From Aureispira sp964404215 (GTDB lineage Bacteria > Bacteroidota > Bacteroidia > Chitinophagales > Saprospiraceae), in the NCBI GenBank assembly GCA_964404215.1, contig CAYOJF010000160.1, forward strand, positions 1 to 9,368: a stretch of DNA of 9,368 nt, written 5' to 3'. The position numbers were made by a program, and so were the translations under genes. Numbering within the stretch: position 1 is the stretch's first letter; each line of letters begins with the position of its first letter. This document shows positions 1 through 7,139 of the stretch, piece by piece. Under the pieces are notes generated by a model. That model did not search any database. It was not told where the DNA came from and worked only from the letters and a program-made list of their open reading frames with translations.

Positions 1-52
1 TAGTAGAAAAAGGGATTTCATATTATGAATTAAGATAAATTTAAACATGCTC
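1..52 (+). mobile_element. Right end of a GAGCATG-type miniature element, cut by the window edge
   Basis: The 53 bases 1-53 match bases 7959-8011, the right end of the complete 158-bp element, at about 47 of 53 positions without gaps. Both end in CATGCTC followed by TTA. The left end lies outside the window, so length and left terminal repeat cannot be seen. The bases right after the element (53-55, TTA) are the reverse complement of the smc stop codon, so the element lies directly against the end of smc. It carries no visible coding sequence. Calling it a non-autonomous transposon (MITE) is inference from the terminal repeats of its relatives in this window. Confidence 0.7.
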
Positions 53-3000
53 TTATGCTGTAACCGTATCTAAAGCTCTAAAATCAACAGGAACTACTCT
101 CGATACGCCCTGTACCATTGTTACCCCATACATTATATCAACCGCTTCCATCGTTTTCTTGTTGTGTGTCACAATAATGAACTGGGAGTTTTTAGAGAAG
201 TCTTTCACGATATTATTAAACTTAGCAATATTCGCATCATCCAGTGGAGCATCTACTTCATCGAAAATACAGAAAGGGGCCGGTTTAAGTAAATACAATG
301 AAAACAGCAATGCTGTTGCTGTAAGTGTCTTCTCTCCTCCTGAGAGTTGATTGATCGATAATGGTCGTTTACCTTTTGGTTTGGCCACTATTTCTATTTT
401 GGATTCTAGTGGTTGTTCTGGATTTGTCAAAATCAAATCACAGGTATCATCTTCCATAAACAAACTGCGGAATACTTCTACGAAATGTTTTCGTACTTGA
501 TTGAAAGCAGCCATAAATTGTTCGGTTGCCTTCCCTTCTATCTCTTCAATCGTTGCCAATAAGTTTTTCTTAGCTTCCGCCAAATCTTCTCGCTGTTTCA
601 CAATAATCTGATAACGCTCCTGAATTTCATCATAAGCCTCTATTGCCATGGGGTTGATACTTCCATAATTTTGGAGTCGATTACGCAGCTGATTTACATT
701 CGACTCTAGCACAGCTTCTTCATACGCTGGATTTGGTGTTTCATTTATCAAGTCATTAATCTTAATTTCAAACTCCATTTTTAGTCGCTCAGCAATGGTT
801 GTCAGCTGTAATTTCACTTCATTGAACTTGCTTTCTAGACCTGCTATCAATTCAACTAATTGATTATAATTTCGTTGGGTCTGACGCAATTCCTTTTCCT
901 TTTCAGTTGTATTTCCTCGTACTTCAAAATAAGCTTTCTCCGCAGCAGATTGATTGGACTGATACTCCTTTTTTAATTCATACCACTCTTCTAGCTGCTT
1001 CTGTACCGCCTCTATTTCTTTCTCTGTCGTACTCAGATCTCCTCCTGACTCACTCAATAATTTAGCATCTTCTTTGTACTGATCTCGCAGCTCTTTGTAT
1101 TGTTTGTGACTATAATCCAGCTCTTTTTCGATATTAGCAATCAAGTTCTGCTGCTTTACTTGCTCAATATGCTTACGGTTGTACTCTCCAGAGGCATCTG
1201 TCATCGCAATCGCAATATCTTGTACAGCACTATCTTTGTCCGCCATATCTCTCTGTAGAGCTTGTTTCCGAGCCTGTAGTTTTTGTAATTCGAGTATTAT
1301 CTCCTCTTGGCGATTGTCCTCTTGAGTCGTCTGGCTTCTATAGCTTGCTATCAAATTCAGATTCTCTTGCTTAAACTGTTCAAAACTATCTATTTTGGAT
1401 TGTATCGCAATAGCCTGTCGAATAATCTTGTTGAGTTGTTGTTCTAGTTTCTGTATTTCAGCTTGATAATTCGCTTGACGCAATTGCTGTTGAGCTCTTT
1501 TGATATCCTGTACTTGCTGCTCTAATCGTGTTGTCGTTTGAGTCAATGACTCAATTTGCGTTTCTAGGAGTTCTAGGTTTTTCTTACGGCCAATTTTTTT
1601 ACCTTCAAAAGCTCCAACTGAACCTCCTTTGACCGTATAATTCTGTTGGATGAACTTTCCATCCTCCGTCAACCATATGGTATCTGGCTCTAATTGGTCA
1701 AGTGAAACGACATCCCTAGTAATGTAAACATTTTTCAACAAGTGTTTTGCCAAAGGAGCATAAATCGCATCATACTCTACTACATCTAATGCCCATACTC
1801 CTTCATTGGGCTTTCTTTCCACTACCTTTGTAAGCGGAAATTGCTCCAACAAAAAGAAATTTGCTTTTCCTTTTTTATTATCATCCAACAACTCAATTGC
1901 CTGTAAGGCTTCCGTAAAATTCTGAACAACATAATAACTCAAATAAGACTCTAAATAGTTTTCTATAGCTGTTCTGTAAGTTGGTTCACAATAGAACAAA
2001 TCCGAAACCAAAGGAGCATTATCAGACCAAGATTTATTCTTGCTCAAGAACTTAATGGAGGCTGAAAATCCATCCATATTTTCCACCATACTCTTGAGCA
2101 ATTTGTATTCATTTTTTTTAGCATCTAATTGGCGATTTTCTTTCGATAGCTCCTCTGTTACTAGTTCTATTTTTTGATTCGTTGCTTCTAATTCTATTTT
2201 TCGCTTTGCTTCTTTTTCTTTGAGTGCTAGAAGTGTTTTCTCTTCCTCCTGCTGCAACTCCTTCAATGTTTGAGATTCTTTGGTAATCCCCTCTATTTCT
2301 ATTGATCGAGTTTGAATATTTTCCTCTATACGACGGATACTTTTCAGAGCAGATTCTTGTTTATTGATTAGTACGGCTTGTTCCTTTTCATATTGAAACA
2401 ATTGGGTATCAATCGTACGCTGCTCTTGCACAAAACCTTCTAATTGAGCTTTATTATTGCCATGTTGTTTCCGTATATTATCTAGTTTCTCTTTAGCTTC
2501 ACGCAAATCATCGTTCACTGTTTTGCCTGCCGCAAAAGCAACATCAAGCTGCTCGCTGTGCTCATCAATCCGTTTCTCCACCAATTCAATTTTTGCCTTA
2601 TTTTGAGCTATTCTTTGGTCTAGTTTTTCGGTTGATTGTTGTATGAATAAGGTTTTTTGCGTCAACATTTTCCCGTCGTTCTCTTTCCCCTTTATTTTAC
2701 CAATCAAACTACTCAGCTTCCGTTGACAGTGACCTAAATATTCTTCTTTTTCTATCGTTCCTGACTTATTTTTTTCGACACTTTTTTCCAGCTTTTCAAT
2801 CGCCTGTTCCGTTTCTTTCTTTCGCTCTACTTCCTCTTTTATCTTTAAGTTCAGTTTTTTGTAAGCTTCCTTATTCTCTGCAATTTTGAAATAGGCTAAC
2901 TCTAGACTCAGTTTTTTGTACTCTTCCTTTAATTCGAAATAAACTCGAGCTCTTTTAGCCTGTCGCTCTAGTGTTTTTAGATTTTTCTCAATTTCAAATA

Positions 3001-3583
3001 CCAAATCTTCGACCCGATCCAAGTCCGCTTCGGTACTCTTCAATTTAGATAATGTTTCTTTTTTTCTTACTTTATACTTAGATACTCCCGCAGCCTGTTC
3101 GAACAATTTTAGTCGAGAGTTTTCTTTATCAGCTAACAAATCATCTACCATTCCCAAAGCAATGATAGCATAGGAATCAGACCCCATACCAGTATCTGCT
3201 AGCAGATTAGAAATATCCTTCAAACGACACTTAACCCCATTGAGATAATAAGCACTAGAGCCATCCTTAAATAAGGTTCTTTTGATAGAAACTTGCTGAA
3301 AATCTAATGGTAATACTCCTTTGTCATTATCAAAAACCAACGTCACCTCTGCCATCCCTGCAGATTTTCTAGCTTTCGTTCCATTAAAAATAACAGAAGT
3401 CATGCTCTCCGAGCGGAGTTGTTTGGTCTTTTGCTCTCCCAATACCCATCGAATAGCATCTACAATATTCGATTTTCCACAACCATTAGAACCAACTACC
3501 CCAATTACATCTTCTCCAAAATTAATGATCGTTTTATCGGCAAAACTTTTAAATCCTTTTATTTCTAAACTTACTAAACGCAT
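53..3583 (-). CDS. smc: Chromosome segregation ATPase SMC
   Basis: Structural maintenance of chromosomes protein, 1176 residues, the normal full length for bacterial SMC. It forms a V-shaped ATPase dimer that, with the ScpA and ScpB partners known from the family, compacts and segregates the nucleoid. Visible parts in order are: N-terminal ATPase half with Walker A GSNGCGKSN (residues 31-39); a long charged coiled coil (about 165-500); the hinge (about 500-660) with its glycine-rich GGSVGAFEG stretch; the returning coiled coil (about 665-1010); and the C-terminal ATPase half with signature LSGGEK (1080-1085), Walker B CIFDEVDAPLDD around D1108/E1109, and switch histidine H1140 in VTHNK. The start MRLVSLEIKGFKSF is typical of the family. 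Nothing is broken. The stop codon touches the GAGCATG element at the left window edge. scpA and scpB are not in the window. The upstream gene is on the same strand, 137 bp away. Confidence 0.98.
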   Translation of the reverse strand: MRLVSLEIKGFKSFADKTIINFGEDVIGVVGSNGCGKSNIVDAIRWVLGEQKTKQLRSESMTSVIFNGTKARKSAGMAEVTLVFDNDKGVLPLDFQQVSIKRTLFKDGSSAYYLNGVKCRLKDISNLLADTGMGSDSYAIIALGMVDDLLADKENSRLKLFEQAAGVSKYKVRKKETLSKLKSTEADLDRVEDLVFEIEKNLKTLERQAKRARVYFELKEEYKKLSLELAYFKIAENKEAYKKLNLKIKEEVERKKETEQAIEKLEKSVEKNKSGTIEKEEYLGHCQRKLSSLIGKIKGKENDGKMLTQKTLFIQQSTEKLDQRIAQNKAKIELVEKRIDEHSEQLDVAFAAGKTVNDDLREAKEKLDNIRKQHGNNKAQLEGFVQEQRTIDTQLFQYEKEQAVLINKQESALKSIRRIEENIQTRSIEIEGITKESQTLKELQQEEEKTLLALKEKEAKRKIELEATNQKIELVTEELSKENRQLDAKKNEYKLLKSMVENMDGFSASIKFLSKNKSWSDNAPLVSDLFYCEPTYRTAIENYLESYLSYYVVQNFTEALQAIELLDDNKKGKANFFLLEQFPLTKVVERKPNEGVWALDVVEYDAIYAPLAKHLLKNVYITRDVVSLDQLEPDTIWLTEDGKFIQQNYTVKGGSVGAFEGKKIGRKKNLELLETQIESLTQTTTRLEQQVQDIKRAQQQLRQANYQAEIQKLEQQLNKIIRQAIAIQSKIDSFEQFKQENLNLIASYRSQTTQEDNRQEEIILELQKLQARKQALQRDMADKDSAVQDIAIAMTDASGEYNRKHIEQVKQQNLIANIEKELDYSHKQYKELRDQYKEDAKLLSESGGDLSTTEKEIEAVQKQLEEWYELKKEYQSNQSAAEKAYFEVRGNTTEKEKELRQTQRNYNQLVELIAGLESKFNEVKLQLTTIAERLKMEFEIKINDLINETPNPAYEEAVLESNVNQLRNRLQNYGSINPMAIEAYDEIQERYQIIVKQREDLAEAKKNLLATIEEIEGKATEQFMAAFNQVRKHFVEVFRSLFMEDDTCDLILTNPEQPLESKIEIVAKPKGKRPLSINQLSGGEKTLTATALLFSLYLLKPAPFCIFDEVDAPLDDANIAKFNNIVKDFSKNSQFIIVTHNKKTMEAVDIMYGVTMVQGVSRVVPVDFRALDTVTA

Positions 3584-3613
3584 ACAGAGCCTATTTCTAT
3601 TTCAAAAAGAGAC

Positions 3614-3621
3614 CAAAGATA
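3614..3621 (-). promoter_or_regulatory. Candidate -7 promoter element for smc
   Basis: On the minus strand these bases read TATCTTTG, an exact match to the Bacteroidota -7 consensus TAnnTTTG. They lie about 30 bp before the smc ATG, which would give a short leader. No clear TTG (-33 element) is present 19-21 bases further upstream, so only half of the promoter is supported. The 137-bp gap between smc and the dioxygenase gene makes a separate smc promoter plausible, but read-through from the upstream genes is equally possible. No good terminator is visible in the gap. Confidence 0.35.
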
Positions 3622-3720
3622 ATAAAGATTATGAAAGTAAAATTTGTACAGGGCTAAAAATATCTTTGTCCCTTCACTTAGAGGAAAAATCTCCCTATCT
3701 AAATCTAAGCTTTTAACGAT

Positions 3721-4506
3721 CTAGACTCTCCTTGGCAACAACAAGTCACCTTCATTCAAAGTATAATTTAGTCTAGGATAGTCAAAACTTAATTGCTTAT
3801 TTTCTTGACTTCTTAGTCGATAGAATTGTTTTTGCTCTGCTTCATTAGCTAGTGTTAGGGACAATCCATCCTCCATTAAAGGTTGATTATCTCGAAAATG
3901 AATAAAAGTTTTTGATTGACGAAAAGTAATTCCTAACCACTGATTATCTGCCTCTGTTGGAGATAGATCCGGGAAACCACCCAACACAATTTTGTGCGAA
4001 AATTCCATATTCGTTTCGGTAGAAAACAAAACAACAGAATTAGGTTTCAAGTCAATAATCATCTCTTTTTGTGTGGTTTTATTTTTTACTTTTAGCTTGC
4101 GAAGTAGTTTAGAAGGCAGGTTTCCTGGATTTTCGTAACACGAAAATAAAGCAATGTAAGAATTGCTTGCCAAATCGAGTGCTTGATCAGAATGAAATCC
4201 CATCTTATAATACTGATGATTGTATATTTCAATCAAAGCATTATTAAAAACAGGAGTTATACTTAGGTGCTCTTTTACTTGCTCTGTTATTTTTTCGGCT
4301 ATTGCTTGATGACTACCAGAGAAATCCTGTGCAGGCAAATGATACTTGGTAGTGGTACGAACAATGGGGATCTGATCCGATTCCATACGCACCAAATGAT
4401 TCCCCTTCCGACCTTTACCTAACACCTCAAAATTGGTAGACAAGGAAAGTTCTTGAAATAGCTTAGGTTCCATTGGAAGCTGAAAATAATAAAACTTGTC
4501 CATCAT
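3721..4506 (-). CDS. AlkB-like Fe(II)/2-oxoglutarate dioxygenase, short form
   Basis: 261-residue soluble protein with no signal peptide or membrane segment. I read residues 88-200 as a double-stranded beta-helix dioxygenase core of AlkB-like type. The Fe(II) ligands would be H105 and D107 (GFHSDQ) and H171 (FSHK), and R196 (GITFR) would bind the 2-oxoglutarate carboxylate. The H105-H171-R196 spacing (66 and 25 residues) is close to that of E. coli AlkB (56 and 23). AlkB uses two arginines, R204 and R210; here the first position is W190, which is odd. Enzymes of this superfamily use O2 and 2-oxoglutarate to hydroxylate or demethylate a substrate. Known AlkB substrates are alkylated DNA or RNA, and sometimes protein, but nothing here identifies the target. 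The gene starts 2 bp after the stop of the longer dioxygenase gene, so the two are almost certainly co-transcribed and may be translationally coupled. Two ATG codons in a row open the frame. The last 60 residues are unassigned. Confidence 0.75.
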   Translation of the reverse strand: MMDKFYYFQLPMEPKLFQELSLSTNFEVLGKGRKGNHLVRMESDQIPIVRTTTKYHLPAQDFSGSHQAIAEKITEQVKEHLSITPVFNNALIEIYNHQYYKMGFHSDQALDLASNSYIALFSCYENPGNLPSKLLRKLKVKNKTTQKEMIIDLKPNSVVLFSTETNMEFSHKIVLGGFPDLSPTEADNQWLGITFRQSKTFIHFRDNQPLMEDGLSLTLANEAEQKQFYRLRSQENKQLSFDYPRLNYTLNEGDLLLPRRV

Positions 4507-4508
4507 AA

Positions 4509-5741
4509 TTAATAAATTGGCTTTTCGTAATCCCCTTGATTCATGCTAAAATGGACTTTTCCATATTTGACTTTATTCTCGTAAGTATTTTCTTCGTAAT
4601 ACGTTGTTTTGAGATCCACCATTGTTCGATCTGTCATTGGTTCTAGCTTAATCAGTCCTTCTTTTTCCTTCAGGTATACTTGTTCTTCCTTATACAGAGC
4701 CTCCGCTTTGGAGCAACGTACAACATACCCCATTCTTGTGGGTATTCTATCTACATTTAGCATAGATGGCTTCGTTGCGTGGGTGTATAGTCTATTGGTA
4801 GACAGTGGTATAATAAATGCTGAATTCGGATAGAGTATTACGTTAAACTCTTTGACCAAAGAATCATCTTCAACTGTCTTTTTGAGCTTAAACTGTAGTC
4901 GAGTCAGTCCACTAACTCGGTCATTATAACATTTGTCATAACGATCTTTAGAAGAGCGTTTTAGATGTTCAGGATTGATCTTATCATAAAAAGTACAGAA
5001 TGCAATCAACCCATCTGCTCTCATATCTTTCGTCTTATCGGAATGTGCCTTTATTTTTGCTTTGGTTTCCTTTGATTTGGTATTGGGATCTGTATTAATT
5101 TTATTTTCATAAATCTGAGCCAACACATGATTCAAATCTGTTTTTTCTTCAAAAACAGTTGCCGCACTACTATTCAAGACCTCAATAATATGCTCATCTG
5201 TTTTCCTAAAGTTATCCGTAGGCCCTGTCAAGTTACTAGAACACCTTAGTAGTCGATAATGAAGTACTTCTTCTCCATCTTGGGTGGTTTCTTCTTCCAC
5301 TTTCGTCAAATAAATCCCCTTTCGCAATGCTTTGACCTTTTTGGTAGACTCTGTCAATGCTTGAAATTCGTGTTCTGATTCAATTGACTGAAAAATATGC
5401 TCTCCTTCAAATAGCTCTCTAAAATAAACACCTACTCCATGGACCAAAATAGGCACTTGACCTAGTCTGACCAATCCGCTATTCTTCTTCAAAAGAGATT
5501 CATATTCTGTAGAAACTTCTTCAATAATCGCTACTGAATGCTTTAGATTCACTACTGAACCCAAATTCCCACATATATAAATTTGCTTACTAGCAGAAAT
5601 CCTATCGATTGATTCTATTTCAGTATGAACTTGCCCACAAAAGTTATCGACTAGATACTTGATATCATCAGAGTAAGGTATTTCTATTCCGATAACAAAC
5701 AAGTAATTATTTGTGGTGGTAATCTTATTTTCTATATCCAT
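4509..5741 (-). CDS. Probable AlkB-like Fe(II)/2-oxoglutarate dioxygenase with an extra N-terminal region
   Basis: 410-residue soluble protein. Residues 203-345 can be aligned with the core of the downstream 261-residue protein. H233 and D235 (AHSDKTKD) match its HSD triplet. A strand L-x-P-N-S (303-307) is followed by N316 and H321 with exactly the same spacing as in the partner. RMGYVVR (336-342) supplies both arginines in the R-x5-R pattern of AlkB. All ligands expected for iron and 2-oxoglutarate are therefore present. Relative to the partner there is a lysine-rich insert before the HSD triplet (about 213-231) and a longer loop around 255-280. Residues 1-180 are not recognised; the stretch GVGVYFRELF and a segment around EHEFQALTES look conserved in character but I cannot name a domain. 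The C-terminal tail (350-410) is charged and unassigned. It is the first gene of a two-gene, perhaps three-gene, minus-strand unit with the short dioxygenase and smc. The dioxygenase call rests on motif spacing only. Confidence 0.65.
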   Translation of the reverse strand: MDIENKITTTNNYLFVIGIEIPYSDDIKYLVDNFCGQVHTEIESIDRISASKQIYICGNLGSVVNLKHSVAIIEEVSTEYESLLKKNSGLVRLGQVPILVHGVGVYFRELFEGEHIFQSIESEHEFQALTESTKKVKALRKGIYLTKVEEETTQDGEEVLHYRLLRCSSNLTGPTDNFRKTDEHIIEVLNSSAATVFEEKTDLNHVLAQIYENKINTDPNTKSKETKAKIKAHSDKTKDMRADGLIAFCTFYDKINPEHLKRSSKDRYDKCYNDRVSGLTRLQFKLKKTVEDDSLVKEFNVILYPNSAFIIPLSTNRLYTHATKPSMLNVDRIPTRMGYVVRCSKAEALYKEEQVYLKEKEGLIKLEPMTDRTMVDLKTTYYEENTYENKVKYGKVHFSMNQGDYEKPIY

Positions 5742-5824
5742 TTTTTATTAGTTTACTTAACACCTATATTAGCTAGGGTCCTTTCAATCATTTTGCAAAT
5801 AAAGCCTTACTTTTTCTAATATTT

Positions 5825-5853
5825 TTTTGGATTCCATCTTATTGAATCCAAAA
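5825..5853. repeat. Perfect 10-bp inverted repeat upstream of the dioxygenase operon
   Basis: TTTTGGATTC (5825-5834) and GAATCCAAAA (5844-5853) are exact reverse complements separated by 9 bases. The repeat lies about 84-112 bp upstream of the start of the 410-residue dioxygenase gene. It could be an operator for a dimeric regulator, a leader hairpin, or the terminator of something on the plus strand. Neither side has the run of T beyond the stem expected of a classical terminator. Function is not determined. Confidence 0.45.
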
Positions 5854-5892
5854 TCTTATCTGAGCTTTCGTAATATCATTAGTCTTGTTTTA

Positions 5893-6203
5893 GAGCATGT
5901 TTTAAAAATTAACTTCAAGTTGAAAATGCCTGATTTAGAATTCAGTTGCACCTTTTTTAAGTAATGATAGCCCCTCTATCACGTCCGTGAGGATCATGGA
6001 CAAGTTTCATTTGTCTGGGACTCCCACGAACGTGTCTCGGATCCCCAGGGTGAGGGACAGGCTGCTATCAAACTCAAAAAGAGACCTATTGAAGCCTTGA
6101 ATCTATTCATTTTAGCCCAAATCGTTGATTTGGAAGAACTCAGCTATTAAAACATATCTAAATAATGTTTTTGAAATAAAAGTTCCCTTATAAGAACATG
6201 CTC
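5893..6203 (+). mobile_element. Composite GAGCATG-type miniature element, 311 bp
   Basis: The ends are exact inverted repeats, GAGCATGTT (5893-5901) and AACATGCTC (6195-6203), flanked by TTA on the left and TCA on the right, which may be a decayed 3-bp target duplication. It shares sequence with the 101-bp element at 8074-8174 in two orientations. About 5929-5953 resembles that element read forward. The left 28 bases, and about 6105-6131 (cattttagcccaaatcgttg and neighbours), resemble its reverse complement. Between these arms sits a GC-rich hairpin segment (5965-6070). It encodes no transposase, so it would depend on an enzyme encoded elsewhere. Its origin as a foldback or nested insertion is inference. 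Confidence 0.65.
5965..6070. repeat. GC-rich foldable segment, REP-like or small structured RNA
   Basis: About 55% G+C by count, clearly richer than the AT-rich DNA around it. The outer arms TGATAGC (5965-5971) and GCTATCA (6064-6070) pair perfectly. CCCTC (5972-5976) pairs with GAGGG (6052-6056), leaving a 7-base bulge on the right side. Inside, CACGT (5980-5984) pairs with ACGTG (6030-6034), and GACAA (5999-6003) with TTGTC (6011-6015) forms an apical hairpin. The whole folds into one long interrupted stem on either strand. This resembles the palindromic units mobilised by RAYT transposases, or a small structured RNA. No named family can be assigned from the sequence alone. Confidence 0.5.
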
Positions 6204-6311
6204 TCAAGTACAATGAAAATTTACCAGAATCATTTTTAGAGATTATAGCCTAAATGTGCTGTAGCTCCTTTCAAGAATCAGTTTGAAGACATCGTACTTT
6301 CATAGTATTTA

Positions 6312-6881
6312 TTAGAAACGAATTTCTTTTCGAATTCGACTAAGAGAGGGAGATGCAATACCTAGATAAGAAGCTAAATCTTGTACAGAAAAATGTTGAA
6401 CGATAGTTGGATGCTGATGGAGTAGTTTTTTATAACGTTCCTTTGCTGATAACACCTGAAAGTCTTGTACCCGTTCGATTTTGCAACTAAACGAAGCATT
6501 TATAATATGTTGACTTAGAGTATAAAAGACCTTACTTTTATGATTCAATTCGTTGAAATTAGATTTACTAATTCTATAAAGAATACTAGGTGCTGTCGTC
6601 TGAAACATTTCTTTGGAGGGGGTCTCTCCCATAAAGCTTTCTAAAGAAGTAAAAAAACTATCTTTCTCTAGAAGATGATCCATTGTAGTATTTCCATCCT
6701 GATATTGAAACCCTTTGACAAAACCATCAGATAAAAAATAAATGAATTGACAAACCATTCCGTCTTTTAGCAGAAAAGCATTTTTCTCAACAGTAACTGA
6801 CTCAAAATAGTATTTCACCAACGCCTCTTCTTCGTTAGAAATAGGGATTATTCGTTTTATGTGCCGAATTAAATCTTGCAT
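6312..6881 (-). CDS. Crp/Fnr-family transcriptional regulator
   Basis: 189-residue cytoplasmic DNA-binding protein. Residues about 20-115 have the pattern of a cyclic-nucleotide-binding beta-roll: KNAFLLKDGMVCQFIYFLSDG near the start, then F-x-SLESF and LYRISKSNF before the long dimerisation helix (about 115-145). Residues 145-189 form a short winged helix-turn-helix, with the recognition part around FSVQDLASYLGIASPSLSRIRKE (164-186). This short form ending just after SRIRKE is common in Bacteroidota. The classical cAMP-contact residues of E. coli CRP are not obvious and there are no cysteine clusters for an iron-sulfur centre as in FNR (only C44 and C133), so the ligand is unknown. The start MQDLIRHIKRI is typical of the group. 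Just upstream on the same strand, 12 bp away, is a reading-frame remnant. The target genes are not evident; family members often regulate neighbours or stress responses. Confidence 0.9.
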   Translation of the reverse strand: MQDLIRHIKRIIPISNEEEALVKYYFESVTVEKNAFLLKDGMVCQFIYFLSDGFVKGFQYQDGNTTMDHLLEKDSFFTSLESFMGETPSKEMFQTTAPSILYRISKSNFNELNHKSKVFYTLSQHIINASFSCKIERVQDFQVLSAKERYKKLLHQHPTIVQHFSVQDLASYLGIASPSLSRIRKEIRF

Positions 6882-6893
6882 GAGCAGCTATAT

Positions 6894-7061
6894 TTATTGT
6901 TTTTTAGTAGTAACGTTCTCAAAAGGATTGCTGTGAGCTGGATTAATCAAAAAAGAAGAATCTCCCGTGTGGTAATGTAAGCAATCCTCTTTGGTTTGAT
7001 CATTCACCAATAAAAAATCTTTCCATTCATCTAGTATAAACAATACTTTACCTGCTATTAC
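6894..7061 (-). pseudogene. 55-codon open frame without a start codon, probable gene remnant
   Basis: Reading the minus strand, the frame is open from a stop at 7062-7064 to the TAA at 6894-6896 and encodes 55 residues, with protein-like stretches such as DEWKDFLLVNDQTKED and HTGDSSFLINPAHSNP. It contains no ATG; TTG at the seventh codon is the only alternative start, and that is unlikely here. Immediately upstream, the same frame is closed by TAA and the neighbouring frames are broken by stops, so it looks like the 3' end of a decayed gene. It ends 12 bp before the Crp/Fnr gene on the same strand, which suggests the regulator once followed an intact gene. I do not recognise the family. Random open sequence cannot be excluded at this length. 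Confidence 0.35.
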
Positions 7062-7139
7062 TTAATCATATTTAAATTGATTCAAAATCAAAATTTATTC
7101 GAACATCAATGGGGCAACGCAGGAAATGAAGAGATGAAA

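Larger units (their letters stand above)
5742..6311. other. 570-bp intergenic region without a gene
   Basis: No reading frame of convincing length or composition was found on either strand. More than half of the region (5893-6203) is a repeat element with an internal foldable GC-rich segment. A perfect 10-bp inverted repeat lies at 5825-5853. The 107 bases between the element and the Crp/Fnr gene show nothing recognisable. The promoter of the dioxygenase operon should lie in 5742-5892, but no full -33/-7 pair could be picked out. Confidence 0.7.

Noticed and set aside
159..350. 63-codon plus-strand reading frame
   Set aside because: It lies wholly inside smc on the opposite strand, over the conserved C-terminal ATPase domain; it is a shadow frame.
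3321..3716. 131-codon plus-strand reading frame
   Set aside because: Most of it is antisense to the conserved N-terminal ATPase domain of smc and its tail is low-complexity; it has no features of its own.
3684..3718. Imperfect hairpin between the short dioxygenase gene and smc as a terminator
   Set aside because: The stem is short and bulged, and no T-run follows on the minus strand.
4609..4833. 74-codon plus-strand reading frame
   Set aside because: It is antisense to the 410-residue dioxygenase gene, whose frame carries the recognisable motifs.
3721..5741. The dioxygenase pair as partners of SMC in a defence or condensin-like system
   Set aside because: The SMC is a standard full-length housekeeping protein, and a 137-bp gap with its own candidate promoter separates it from the pair; adjacency alone does not support a joint system.
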